This document shows positions 30,832 through 38,604 of a stretch of 61,591 nt of DNA, piece by piece (the stretch's first letter is position 1; every line of letters starts with the position of its first letter). A program made the position numbers and the translations under genes. The notes beneath the pieces were generated by a model. The model worked only from the letters and a program-made list of their open reading frames with translations. It was not told the origin of the DNA and ran no database searches. The stretch comes from an uncultured Sphingomonas sp. Its GTDB lineage: Bacteria; Pseudomonadota; Alphaproteobacteria; Sphingomonadales; Sphingomonadaceae. The stretch spans positions 1 through 61,591 of the forward strand of contig NZ_CAJYQD010000030.1 in NCBI RefSeq assembly GCF_913776855.1. The letters are read 5' to 3'.

Positions 30832-32364
30832 TCAGGTCCCCGGCTGGATATACGGAAAGCGGGCGAACAGTTCGCGTTCCCAGCGCCGGGGATCGTCGGC
30901 CATGCGGCTGGTCGTGTCGAACACCATCGTCTCCCGCCGGGGCAGGGTGTGGCGCGGCCAGTCGCGACCGGGATGGCCGTTGCGGGCCAGGGAGACGAAC
31001 GCCGCCATCATCCGTGCCGACAGCGCACGGGCGGCGGGGCCGGTGCCGCTCATCGATCCGGGCGCGTCGAGCGTGCCGAACACCAATGGAATATCGTCGG
31101 TATGCGCTGCCCGGCCACCGGGCCGGACGGGCGAGCTGTAATCGAGCTGATAGACCCAGGCGGGCGAACCGGCGGCGGCGCGCGCCTCTGCCTCGATCAC
31201 CTGTCCCGGCCAACTGCGCCCGGCGGTGGTCGCGCGGTACAGGATGTCGGTCGGCGTCATCGCCGGAAATTGCGCGCGATATTGCGCCACGACCCATTCG
31301 GGCAGCGCGTCGACGCGCAGTTGCGGCGCGATGCGGGCGGCGAGGTTGTCCCATGTCGGGTCCGGCTGGGGCGCGATGAAGGCGCGGGTTTCCTCGCGCG
31401 TGTTGCCCAATATCAACGGGATGGGCCGGCCCAGCGGATGGGCGTCGGGCCAGAAGGGGTGACGTGTCAGCGACCGCATGTCCAGCACCGGCCCCATATA
31501 GACCCCGCCGCCAAGGATCGGGTCTTCGGCCGACAGCGCGTCGATCAACCGGGCGACGGGCAGGGTTGCCGCTTCGGCGGGCGTTGCCTTCAACCGGGTG
31601 AGGAACGCCTGCGCCCGGCGGGTGGCGTTGAGCGGGCCGGAGGCGGTGACCTGTTGCCCGCTCATCGTCGCGGCAGCGTGGAACAGGCCATGGGCGTCCG
31701 GCATCGCCATCAGCGTCGCGATCTTTGCCCCGCCGCCCGACTGGCCGAACAGCATGACCCGGCGGGGATCGCCACCGAACCGCGCGATATTGGCACGTAT
31801 CCAGCGCAGCGCGAGCAGCAGGTCGTGTTGACCGACATTGCCACTGTCGGGAAAGTGCGGGTCGAGCCGGGCGAGATACAGATAGCCCAGCGCATTGAGG
31901 CGGTGATTGACCGTCACCACCACGACGTCGCCGTCCGCCGCCAGCCGCTGGCCATCGACCAGCGGGTCGACGACGGTGCCGTTCATATAGGCGCCGCCGT
32001 GGAAATAGACCATTACCGGCCGGTTCGCCCCCGGACGGGCCTCGGGCGTCCAGACGTTGAGAAACAGGCAGTCCTCGCGCTGGTTGGCGGTGTCGGCGCG
32101 CTGCGGGCAGGAGGGTGCGAAGGCGGTCGCGTCCAGCGTCTCGCGCTGCGGTGCGGGCGCCGCGACCGGTCGGAAACGAAAGCGGGTCGGGTCGACACCG
32201 TAGCGGATGCCGCGAAACACCTGCACCCCGGCCTGCGTCGTACCGCGCCACCGACCGCCGGGCGCGGTGACCACCGGGTCGGTACCGGCGGCGCGCGCCG
32301 GGCGGATCAGGGTGAGGGCGGCGGCACCGGCGATCAGGTCACGACGGGCGATCGGCAGGGTCAT
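30832..32364 (-). CDS. Type B carboxylesterase, exported
   Basis: 510 residues from ATG 32364. A Tat-like leader (ARRDLIAGAAALTLIRPARA) precedes a carboxylesterase fold. Motifs: GIRYGVDPTRFRFRP, EDCLFLNVWTPE, oxyanion YFHGGAYMNGT, nucleophile LFGQSGGGAKIATL, catalytic Glu near TREETRAF and His in AAHTDDIPLVFG. In this setting it may remove methyl, acetyl or feruloyl groups from pectin or hemicellulose (inference). A 10/14 LacI-type operator match lies 98 bases upstream. Confidence 0.9.
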   Translation of the reverse strand: MTLPIARRDLIAGAAALTLIRPARAAGTDPVVTAPGGRWRGTTQAGVQVFRGIRYGVDPTRFRFRPVAAPAPQRETLDATAFAPSCPQRADTANQREDCLFLNVWTPEARPGANRPVMVYFHGGAYMNGTVVDPLVDGQRLAADGDVVVVTVNHRLNALGYLYLARLDPHFPDSGNVGQHDLLLALRWIRANIARFGGDPRRVMLFGQSGGGAKIATLMAMPDAHGLFHAAATMSGQQVTASGPLNATRRAQAFLTRLKATPAEAATLPVARLIDALSAEDPILGGGVYMGPVLDMRSLTRHPFWPDAHPLGRPIPLILGNTREETRAFIAPQPDPTWDNLAARIAPQLRVDALPEWVVAQYRAQFPAMTPTDILYRATTAGRSWPGQVIEAEARAAAGSPAWVYQLDYSSPVRPGGRAAHTDDIPLVFGTLDAPGSMSGTGPAARALSARMMAAFVSLARNGHPGRDWPRHTLPRRETMVFDTTSRMADDPRRWERELFARFPYIQPGT

Positions 32365-32461
32365 GGGTCCTCTCCCCCAGAAAATGCCGGTCGTTGCCGG
32401 CGGTCGCATCGCCCTTGCGCGCTTACGGGGCGACGCGGTGGCGCGAGCGTTGTAGGGAGAG

Positions 32462-32475
32462 GGTAATCGGTGTCA
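32462..32475. promoter_or_regulatory. Weak LacI operator candidate upstream of the carboxylesterase
   Basis: GGTAATCGGTGTCA matches TGACACCGGTGTCA at 10 of 14 positions; the right half CGGTGTCA is perfect. It lies between the LacI gene end and the carboxylesterase start, both on the minus strand. The poorer match makes this the least certain of the four sites. Confidence 0.35.
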
Positions 32476-32489
32476 TCCGCTGGGGCAAG

Positions 32490-33527
32490 TTACCCCTGCG
32501 GTTTTGCGACCGATGCCCTGCGGATCAACGTCGAGACGAACAGCGTCGCCTCCGCCTCTGGCGCATCGGCGTCGGGTTCGTCGTCATCCTCGCCGATCAG
32601 CTTCAACGCGGCGGCGCGGGCCATGGTGGCGATCGGCCAGCGGACGGTCGTAAGCGGCGGCCACAGGTGCGACGCGATCGAGGTGTCGTCGAACCCGACG
32701 ATCGACAGGTTCTCCGGCACGTCCAGCCCGCGTTGCCGCGCGATATGCAGCGCGCCCGCCGCCATTTCGTCGTTGGATGAAAAGATCGCGGTCGGGCGCG
32801 GCGACAGGTCGAGCAGCCGTTCGGCGGCACGCATTCCCGATTCGAAGGTATAGTCACCCTGCGCGATCCAGGTGCGCTGTACGCCCAGACCGGCGGCCTC
32901 CATCGCCTCCTCGTAACCCTGCTGCCGTTCGAACGCCGATCGGAAGCCGTGCGGACCGGCGATCATGCAGATTCGGCGGTGCCCGGCGGCGAACAGGTGA
33001 TCGATCGCACCGCGCACCGCCTCCCGATCGTTCGACGACACCATATGCCCCGGATCGTCGAACGCGGCCGACCCCATGCGGACATAGCGGCAGCCGATCT
33101 GCGCACACAGTGCCGCCAGCGCATCGTTTTCGGAGATGGGGGGAAGCAGCATGACGCCGTACGGCCGCTGCCGTTCGAGGAAGCGGCGGATTTCGTCCCG
33201 CATGTCGGGCGCGCCGCGATCAACGGGATGGACCAGCAGTTCGAATTCGGTGTCGCGCAACACCTCCAGCAACCCCTGCTGCACCCGCAACACCATCTGC
33301 GCATTGGGATTGTCGTGGATCAGCGCGATCAGGAAGTTGCGGCGCAACGCCAGCGCGCGTGCCTGCGGATTGGGGATGTATCCCAGCTCGGCGATGACCG
33401 CCTGTACCTTGTCCCGTGTCTCACCGTTCAGCAGGGGTGACTGGTTGATCACCCGGCTGACCGTCTTCTTGGAAACCCCGGCAAGGCGGGCGACGTCGTT
33501 GATGGTCGGCTGGCCGGTCTTCTTCAT
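32490..33527 (-). CDS. LacI-family transcriptional regulator
   Basis: 345 residues from ATG 33527. N-terminal HTH and hinge (TINDVARLAGVSKKTVSRVI, then YIPNPQARAL), followed by a periplasmic-binding-protein-like effector domain (FLIALIHDNPNAQMVLRVQQ; ending FDDTSIASHLWPPLTTV). It sits in the middle of the pectin block between the esterase and the hydratase-transporter genes. The three best operator candidates share a palindrome with a central CG pair, the form expected for this family. The likely inducer is a pectin breakdown product (inference). Confidence 0.93.
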   Translation of the reverse strand: MKKTGQPTINDVARLAGVSKKTVSRVINQSPLLNGETRDKVQAVIAELGYIPNPQARALALRRNFLIALIHDNPNAQMVLRVQQGLLEVLRDTEFELLVHPVDRGAPDMRDEIRRFLERQRPYGVMLLPPISENDALAALCAQIGCRYVRMGSAAFDDPGHMVSSNDREAVRGAIDHLFAAGHRRICMIAGPHGFRSAFERQQGYEEAMEAAGLGVQRTWIAQGDYTFESGMRAAERLLDLSPRPTAIFSSNDEMAAGALHIARQRGLDVPENLSIVGFDDTSIASHLWPPLTTVRWPIATMARAAALKLIGEDDDEPDADAPEAEATLFVSTLIRRASVAKPQG

Positions 33528-33563
33528 GGCCGATCGATAGCGCGGGGCGCGCGATCCGCCAAT

Positions 33564-33576
33564 GTCCCGGTGGGAC
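33564..33576. promoter_or_regulatory. Perfect inverted repeat in the LacI gene promoter region
   Basis: GTCCC-GGT-GGGAC lies 37 bases upstream of the LacI start and 20 bases from the TGACACCGG site at 33596. It differs in centre spacing from the proposed operator, so it is either a separate site or a chance hairpin. Confidence 0.35.
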
Positions 33577-33595
33577 GATTTCATCGCCTTGCGTG

Positions 33596-33609
33596 TGACA
33601 CCGGTTTCC
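33596..33609. promoter_or_regulatory. Candidate LacI operator upstream of the hydratase gene
   Basis: TGACACCGGTTTCC matches TGACACCGGTGTCA at 12 of 14 positions. It lies between LacI (minus) and the hydratase-like gene (plus), immediately after a possible -35 TTGCGT (33589-33594), so it could control both directions. Confidence 0.55.
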
Positions 33610-33645
33610 TATACGCCGCGGCTTAGAGAAGAGAGAGGCTGGGGC

Positions 33646-34446
33646 ATGGGTAATCGCGATCGTATCGCACAGGCGTTCGTGACGGCGCGGCGGCAGGCGA
33701 CGGGCCTGTCGCCCTATCCCGGCGACGCGCCGAAGACGCTTGCCGATGCCTATGCGGTGCAGGACCGGGCAATCGCCATCGACGGGCGCGTTGTCGCCGG
33801 GTGGAAGGTCGGGCGGATCAACGCGCCGCTGGATACAGCGCTGGGCGCAAACCGCCTGGCCGGACCAATCTTCGCCGACCAGGTGTTCGGCATGGATACG
33901 GCAGAAATGGCGGTCATCGCCGATGGCTTTGCCGCTGCGGAGGCGGAATATTGCGTGCGGATCGGTCGCGCGCCCGCGCCGGGCCGCACCGCCCTGTCGC
34001 TGGACGAAGCGCTGGATCTGGTCGATGCGGTGCATATCGGCGTCGAGATCGCCAGTTCGCCCTATGTCGGGATCAACGCCGATGGCCCGTTGGTGACGAT
34101 CAGCGATTACGGCAATAATTTCGGGCTGTTGATTGGGGCGGAAGTGCCGGGCTGGCGCGAACTGGGCTTTCTGGACTGGCCGGTGGAATCGCGTATCGAC
34201 GATGTGGTGGTCGGCAGCGCGACGGCACGGACCATGCTCGACGGGCCGATCGGCGCGGTGGCGTTCCTGGTCGATTGCCTCGCGGCGCGCGGACAGCCGC
34301 TGGCGCCGGGAACATGGGTGTCGTCGGGCGCGGTGACCGGCGTGCATCAGATCCGGCCGGGCCAGCGGTTCGAGGCGGATTTTGGGGTGCTGCATGTGGC
34401 GTGCGGGATCGTGGCGGCGGCCGGGGCGCAGGTCGATGCTGCCTGA
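33646..34446 (+). CDS. Fumarylacetoacetase-superfamily hydratase (MhpD-like)
   Basis: 266 residues; ATG 33646 follows GAGAGAGGCTGGGG. The 2-keto-4-pentenoate hydratase/oxaloacetate-decarboxylase fold is seen in VVAGWKVGRINAPL, the metal-binding acid motif AAEAEYCVRIGR, VHIGVEIASSPYV and WVSSGAVTGVHQIRPGQ. Classical members act in aromatic meta-cleavage, but this copy lies under a LacI-type operator beside a hexuronate transporter. It may instead handle a 2-keto-3-deoxy sugar acid, as FAH-fold dehydratases do in oxidative pentose pathways. Substrate unresolved. Confidence 0.82.
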   Translation: MGNRDRIAQAFVTARRQATGLSPYPGDAPKTLADAYAVQDRAIAIDGRVVAGWKVGRINAPLDTALGANRLAGPIFADQVFGMDTAEMAVIADGFAAAEAEYCVRIGRAPAPGRTALSLDEALDLVDAVHIGVEIASSPYVGINADGPLVTISDYGNNFGLLIGAEVPGWRELGFLDWPVESRIDDVVVGSATARTMLDGPIGAVAFLVDCLAARGQPLAPGTWVSSGAVTGVHQIRPGQRFEADFGVLHVACGIVAAAGAQVDAA

Positions 34447-34508
34447 TCGGCACGCGCCCGCGATCCTATGATAGACGGTGGGCGCGGCGTGCCTTGGCAT
34501 ACATGGTC

Positions 34509-34598
34509 GTACCCCGGCGGAGGCCGGGGTCCAGTTGGGAAGGCCTTCCGGCAAGGCACAGGCGTCCCCCAACTGGGCCCCGGCCTTCGCCGGGGTAC
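34509..34598. repeat. Long inverted repeat, same family as 23856-23960
   Basis: Arms 34509-34539 and 34568-34598 are complementary over about 31 bases (GTACCCCGGC... with ...GCCGGGGTAC) around a 28-base loop. The core CCCCGGCGGAGGCCGGGGTC followed by CAGTTGGG is nearly the same as the repeat at 23856. The rest of the 271-base gap 34447-34717 shows no gene; a ribosome site AGCGGAGG precedes the transporter. Confidence 0.85.
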
Positions 34599-34717
34599 GA
34601 AACGGCGGTGAGGGATGATGGCGATCGGAAGGTCGCCCTATCCCGCCCCAAACCAACAACGCGGAATCGGCCCCAGCAGACGGGCCGGGCCGCAGAGGAT
34701 GCAAGCGGAGGCGTGGA

Positions 34718-36001
34718 ATGACGGAGCAGGGTGACGGCATCGAACGCGCGGTGGCACGCGCGGGTCGCTATCGCTGGGGGATCGTCGCGCTGTTGTTCAT
34801 GGCGACGGTCATCAACTATGTCGACCGGCAGATGATCGGGGTGCTGAAACCCACGCTGTCGAAGGACCTTCGCTGGACCGAGACCGATTTCGCCAACGTC
34901 ATCTTCTTTTTCCAGATGGCCTACGCCATCGGCTATATCGGGTTCGGGCGGATCGTCGACGTGATCGGCGCGCGGATGGGCTATGCCGTCGCCTTCGTCA
35001 TCTGGCAGGTCGCGCATATCGCCCATGGCGGCGCCTACGGCGTCACCCAGTTTGCGATGGCGCGGTTCGGGCTGGGGCTGGGCGAGGCGGGAAATTTCCC
35101 GGCGGGGATCAAGGCGGTGACCGAATGGTTCCCGGCCAAGGAACGCGCCTTTGCCATCGGCGTGTTCAATGCCGGGGCCAATGTCGGCGCGATCATCACG
35201 CCGCTGGCGGTGCCGGTGCTGACCATCGCCTATGGCTGGCGCATGGCGTTCGTGGTGACCGGCGTCGTCAGCCTGGTGTGGCTGGTCGCGTGGCTCGCCT
35301 TTTACCGGTCCCCGCGCGATCACCAGAAGCTGTCGTCGGGCGAACTGGCGTGGATCGAACAGGACCCGGCCGATCCGGTACAGACGATCGCTTGGAGGCG
35401 GCTGGTGACGAAGCGCGAGACCTGGGCCTATGCGCTGGGCAAGTTCTGCATCGACCCGATCTGGTGGTTCTTCCTGTTCTGGCTGCCGGGCTATCTGGGC
35501 GACCGCTACGACCTCGACCTGTTGAGCTTCGGGCCACCGCTGGTCGCGATCTACCTGTTGTCCGACCTGGGCAGCGTCGCAGGTGGCTGGCTGTCGTCGC
35601 GGTTGATCGCCAGCGGACGAACCGTGAATTTTGCGCGCAAGGCGACGATGTTCGTCTGCGCGGTCGCGGTGCTGCCGGTGTTCTTTGCCCAGTCGATCGA
35701 CAATCTGTGGGTCGCGGTGCTGGTGATCGGGATCGCGACGGCGGCGCACCAGGCGTTCTCGGCGAACCTCTATACGCTCCCTTCCGACCTGTTCCCGCGC
35801 GCGGCGGTCGGGTCGGTCGTGGGCATTGGCGGGACGGTCGGCGCGGTCGGCGGCATGTTGATGGCGAAGTATGCCGGTTATGTGCTGGACGGGATCGGCA
35901 GCTATGCGCCGTTGTTCTTCGTCGCCGGGTCGGCGTACTTCGTCGCGCTGCTGCTGGTGCATGTGCTGTCGCCACGGCTGGCGCGGGTGGAGGGGGCGTA
36001 G
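34718..36001 (+). CDS. Hexuronate-type MFS transporter (ExuT/ACS family)
   Basis: 427 residues, 12 predicted membrane segments. Anion:cation symporter signatures are FMATVINYVDRQMIGVLKPT, the GLGEAGNFPAGIKAVTEWFP segment and FNAGANVGAIITPL, as in ExuT and glucarate or galacturonate importers. With pectate lyase and a LacI regulator close by, galacturonate or an unsaturated derivative is the likely substrate. No operator of the TGACACCGG type was seen directly upstream; it may be read from the hydratase promoter. Confidence 0.88.
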   Translation: MTEQGDGIERAVARAGRYRWGIVALLFMATVINYVDRQMIGVLKPTLSKDLRWTETDFANVIFFFQMAYAIGYIGFGRIVDVIGARMGYAVAFVIWQVAHIAHGGAYGVTQFAMARFGLGLGEAGNFPAGIKAVTEWFPAKERAFAIGVFNAGANVGAIITPLAVPVLTIAYGWRMAFVVTGVVSLVWLVAWLAFYRSPRDHQKLSSGELAWIEQDPADPVQTIAWRRLVTKRETWAYALGKFCIDPIWWFFLFWLPGYLGDRYDLDLLSFGPPLVAIYLLSDLGSVAGGWLSSRLIASGRTVNFARKATMFVCAVAVLPVFFAQSIDNLWVAVLVIGIATAAHQAFSANLYTLPSDLFPRAAVGSVVGIGGTVGAVGGMLMAKYAGYVLDGIGSYAPLFFVAGSAYFVALLLVHVLSPRLARVEGA

Positions 36002-36009
36002 CTTACCCG

Positions 36010-36131
36010 CTCCGCTCGGTTCGAGCAGCTTCGAGCCTGTCGAGAAGCGATCGTCGGGAACACCCGGTTTGGGGCACCCCGTTCTCGACGGACGCTTCTC
36101 GACTTCGCTCGAAGCTGCTCGGACCGAACGG
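36010..36131. repeat. Inverted repeat of a third sequence type
   Basis: Left arm 36010-36049 (CGGTTCGAGCAGCTTCGAG and CTGTCGAGAAGCG) is largely complementary to right arm 36093-36131 (CGCTTCTCGACTTCGCTCGA and AGCTGCTCGGACCGAACGG). It fills the space between the convergent transporter and EVE genes. TTCTCGA/TCGAGAA elements of this kind recur in many sphingomonad genomes to my knowledge. Confidence 0.75.
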
Positions 36132-36151
36132 TGTGGGTGAGGTGACGGCAG

Positions 36152-36550
36152 CTATTCCCCCGCCAACCCGGTCACGACCGCCCATTCGGCGTCACGCACC
36201 GGCGACACCGACAGGCGCGACTGGCGCAGCATGGCCATGTCCTTCAGCGCCTCCTCCGCCTTCATCGCGCTGAGCGTCACCGCACGAGGCAGGGCATGGT
36301 CCGCTTCGACCCGGACCGACACCCAGCCATCGTCGCCATCGGCCTGCGCCGTGCGGGCGATCCGCGCCACGCCGACCGCCGCCTTGTCCTTGCCCGAATG
36401 GTAGAACAGCGCCCGGTCGCCGACCGCCATCGCGCGCAGATGGTTCGCGGCGGCGTGGTTGCGCACGCCGTCCCATTCGGTACCGCCGTCCCGCACCAGA
36501 TCGTCCCAGCCATAGCTGTCGGGTTCGGACTTCAACAGCCAGTACGCCAT
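36152..36550 (-). CDS. EVE-domain (PUA-like) protein
   Basis: 132 residues from ATG 36550, with AGGAAAGG upstream; a TTG two codons earlier is unlikely. The EVE signature is at the very start (YWLLKSEPDSYGWDDLV), then EWDGVRNHAAANHLRAM and ALFYHSGKDKAAVGVARI. EVE domains bind modified bases in DNA or RNA; stand-alone bacterial members are common and mostly uncharacterised. Complete and unremarkable for the family. Confidence 0.93.
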   Translation of the reverse strand: MAYWLLKSEPDSYGWDDLVRDGGTEWDGVRNHAAANHLRAMAVGDRALFYHSGKDKAAVGVARIARTAQADGDDGWVSVRVEADHALPRAVTLSAMKAEEALKDMAMLRQSRLSVSPVRDAEWAVVTGLAGE

Positions 36551-36690
36551 GGTCAACCTTTCCTAAACGGCCGGTGAATGCCCGGTTCCACGTCCGTTCA
36601 GTCGCACGGGCGTATCGAATCGATCATCGGCGCAGATGCGTCGACGTGACAAGGGGCGACGTGGCCCCCACGCATGTTGAGGAGATTGGC

Positions 36691-37104
36691 ATGAACACCT
36701 TGCTGACCAAGGCGGGCCTGGGGCTGTCGCTCGCCGTGACCGCGCTCACCGCCGCTGCCCCTGCCGATGCGCAGTGGCGTCGCGGCTATGGCTGGGACCG
36801 GGGCTATGATCGCGGCTGGCACCGGGGCCGGGACAATGGCGGTGCCGCCGTCGTTGCCGGGATCGCCGGACTTGCGATCGGTGCTGCGCTGGTATCGAGC
36901 GCCAACGACCGCCGCTATCGCGACCGCTATTACCGCGACCGCGGCTATGCCTATGATTATGACGATCGTTACTATCGTCAGCGCGGCTATTATCCGAACG
37001 ACGGCTATTACGCCTATCGCTACAACAACTATCAGCGTTGCTGGGTCGAACGCCGCTACGATCCCTATTACGACCAGACCGTGCGCGTGCGCGTCTGCAA
37101 CTGA
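36691..37104 (+). CDS. Secreted Tyr/Arg-rich protein with glycine-zipper segment
   Basis: 137 residues; ATG 36691 follows GAGGAG. Signal peptide ends ADAQ. The mature part holds a short hydrophobic Gly/Ala segment (AAVVAGIAGLAIGAALVSS) and a tail in which Tyr, Arg and Asp dominate (repeated YRDR/YYR units), closing with a two-Cys module (QRCWVERRYDPYYDQTVRVR then VCN). This composition is typical of small sphingomonad envelope proteins of unknown function. It is a single-gene unit with its own terminator. Confidence 0.8.
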   Translation: MNTLLTKAGLGLSLAVTALTAAAPADAQWRRGYGWDRGYDRGWHRGRDNGGAAVVAGIAGLAIGAALVSSANDRRYRDRYYRDRGYAYDYDDRYYRQRGYYPNDGYYAYRYNNYQRCWVERRYDPYYDQTVRVRVCN

Positions 37105-37110
37105 TGGACG

Positions 37111-37139
37111 GGGCGGGGGAGCATGATCCTCCGCCCTTT
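37111..37139 (+). terminator. Terminator of the Tyr/Arg-rich protein gene
   Basis: GGGCGGGGGA (37111-37120) pairs with TCCTCCGCCC (37127-37136), one wobble, loop GCATGA, followed by TTT. It begins 6 bases after the stop codon. Confidence 0.75.
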
Positions 37140-37180
37140 CCGCTTGGCGGGGGCGGCGTTTTGCGGCATGGGCCGCGCCC

Positions 37181-37471
37181 ATGACAGATACGCCCCCCGA
37201 TCGCCTCTCGATCAATCCGCGCAGCCCGCATTTCGACCAGCCCGTGCTGGAGCGTGGCATCGGCATCCGCTTCAAGGGCGCCGAGCGCAACGACGTCGAG
37301 GAATATTCGATTTCCGAAGGCTGGATTCGCGTCGCGCTCGGCAAGAAGGTCGACCGCAAGGGCCAGCCGCTGACCATCAAGCTGTCCGGCCCAGTCGAAG
37401 CCTATTTCCAGACCCCGGCCGAGGGCGCGGAAGCGCCGGCCGAAGACGTGAAGGCCGACGAGGCGGAATAA
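37181..37471 (+). CDS. DUF3297 family protein
   Basis: 96 residues. The family core is LSINPRSPHFDQPVLERGIG followed by IRFKGAERNDVEEYSISEGW and IRVALGKKVDRKGQPLTIKL; the tail is acidic and variable. DUF3297 proteins are small, conserved in Proteobacteria and have no established function. It is monocistronic, with repeat DNA following. Confidence 0.9.
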   Translation: MTDTPPDRLSINPRSPHFDQPVLERGIGIRFKGAERNDVEEYSISEGWIRVALGKKVDRKGQPLTIKLSGPVEAYFQTPAEGAEAPAEDVKADEAE

Positions 37472-37603
37472 GGCTCCGTTGCTCCGGCACAGGCCGGGAC
37501 CTCTTGCAGCGATGCGCGCGTCCGCTACCCAGCAACCGCAGCATAGTTCGTAGTCGGCATCAAAACCGATCGACGGCGGCGACCCTCACCCTTCCGGCGC
37601 TCT

Positions 37604-37643
37604 GCGCCTCCTTCCCTCTTCCGACGGAGAGGGAAGGAGGCGC
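37604..37643. repeat. Perfect 16-bp hairpin repeat
   Basis: GCGCCTCCTTCCCTCT pairs exactly with AGAGGGAAGGAGGCGC around the loop TCCGACGG. Located in the gap between DUF3297 and trhO (convergent). The CCTCCTTCCCTC/GAGGGAAGGAGG theme is a further class of intergenic palindrome in this genome. Confidence 0.75.
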
Positions 37644-37668
37644 CGAAGGCGGCGAAGGATGGGGGCGA

Positions 37669-38604
37669 TCAATCCTCTTCCCGCTCCATCCGCCTGCCGA
37701 CATGCTGCTCGCCGCGCTTCGCCGCCAGCGTCACCTGCCGATGCCGTTCCGCCTTCGCCGCCAGCGTCGCGGCGTCGCGGGTGCCGGCGCAGGCGGGGCA
37801 TTGCACGCCTTCCTCGAACAGCGGTGATGCACGGTCTTCGGGACTGACGGGCATCCGACAGCCGCGGCATAGTGCATGGGTACCTTGTTCAAGGCCGTGG
37901 CCGACCGCAACACGTTCGTCGAAGACGAAGCATTCGCCTTCCCAGGCGCTGGCCTCGACCGGCACGTCCTCCAGATATTTCAGGATGCCGCCGTCGAGAT
38001 GATAGACATCCTCAATGCCCTCGCCCTTGAGGAAGGCGGTCGATTTCTCGCAGCGTATGCCGCCGGTACAGAACATCGCAACCTTCCGCTTGCCGGCCAG
38101 CAACTTGGTCCGGTTGGCGCGGAACCAGTCGGGAAAGTCACGAAAGCTGTCGGTGTGCGGATCAACTGCGCCGGCGAAGGTACCGACCTTCACCTCATAG
38201 GCATTGCGGGTATCGATCACGACCGTTTCCGGATCGGCGATCAGCGCGTTCCAGTCGGCGGGCGCGACATAGGTGCCAACGATCGCGGTCGGGTCGGTGC
38301 CGGGCACGCCCATCGTCACGATTTCCTGCTTCACCCGCACCTTCAGCCGGTGGAACGGCATCGCCGCCGCGTGGCTGAACTTGGGCGCCAGATCCTCGCA
38401 GCCCGGCAGGGCGCGGATCGCGGCGAGCGCGGTGGCGATGCCCTCCGCACTGCCGGCGATCGTGCCGTTGACCCCTTCGGTCGCGATCAGCAGCGTGCCG
38501 CGAACGCCGGCGCCAGCCAGTACCGCCTCCAGCGTGTCGCGGGTCCCCGACGGGTCGGCGATGTCCGTAAAGCGGTACAGCGCCGCTACCGTCAACCCGG
38601 TCAT
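37669..38604 (-). CDS. trhO: tRNA uridine(34) hydroxylase, rhodanese-like
   Basis: 311 residues from ATG 38604. N-terminal acylphosphatase-like region (ALYRFTDIADPSGTRDTLEA), then a rhodanese domain with the catalytic Cys in MFCTGGIRCEKSTAFLK, as in YceA/TrhO, which hydroxylates uridine 34 of tRNAs with oxygen as donor. The C-terminal extension has two Cys pairs (CRGC and CPAC), probably a zinc site. Its ATG shares one base with the stop of the LytTR response regulator (TGATG), an unexpected coupling. Confidence 0.92.
   Translation of the reverse strand: MTGLTVAALYRFTDIADPSGTRDTLEAVLAGAGVRGTLLIATEGVNGTIAGSAEGIATALAAIRALPGCEDLAPKFSHAAAMPFHRLKVRVKQEIVTMGVPGTDPTAIVGTYVAPADWNALIADPETVVIDTRNAYEVKVGTFAGAVDPHTDSFRDFPDWFRANRTKLLAGKRKVAMFCTGGIRCEKSTAFLKGEGIEDVYHLDGGILKYLEDVPVEASAWEGECFVFDERVAVGHGLEQGTHALCRGCRMPVSPEDRASPLFEEGVQCPACAGTRDAATLAAKAERHRQVTLAAKRGEQHVGRRMEREED

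Noticed and set aside
34275..34721. Open frames overlapping the hydratase end and the repeat
   Set aside because: Their sequence is repeat-derived, and they overlap a well-supported hydratase gene in another frame.
36152..36550. EVE protein as part of a modification-dependent defence system
   Set aside because: No McrBC, methyltransferase or nuclease gene is nearby; stand-alone EVE genes are common housekeeping neighbours.
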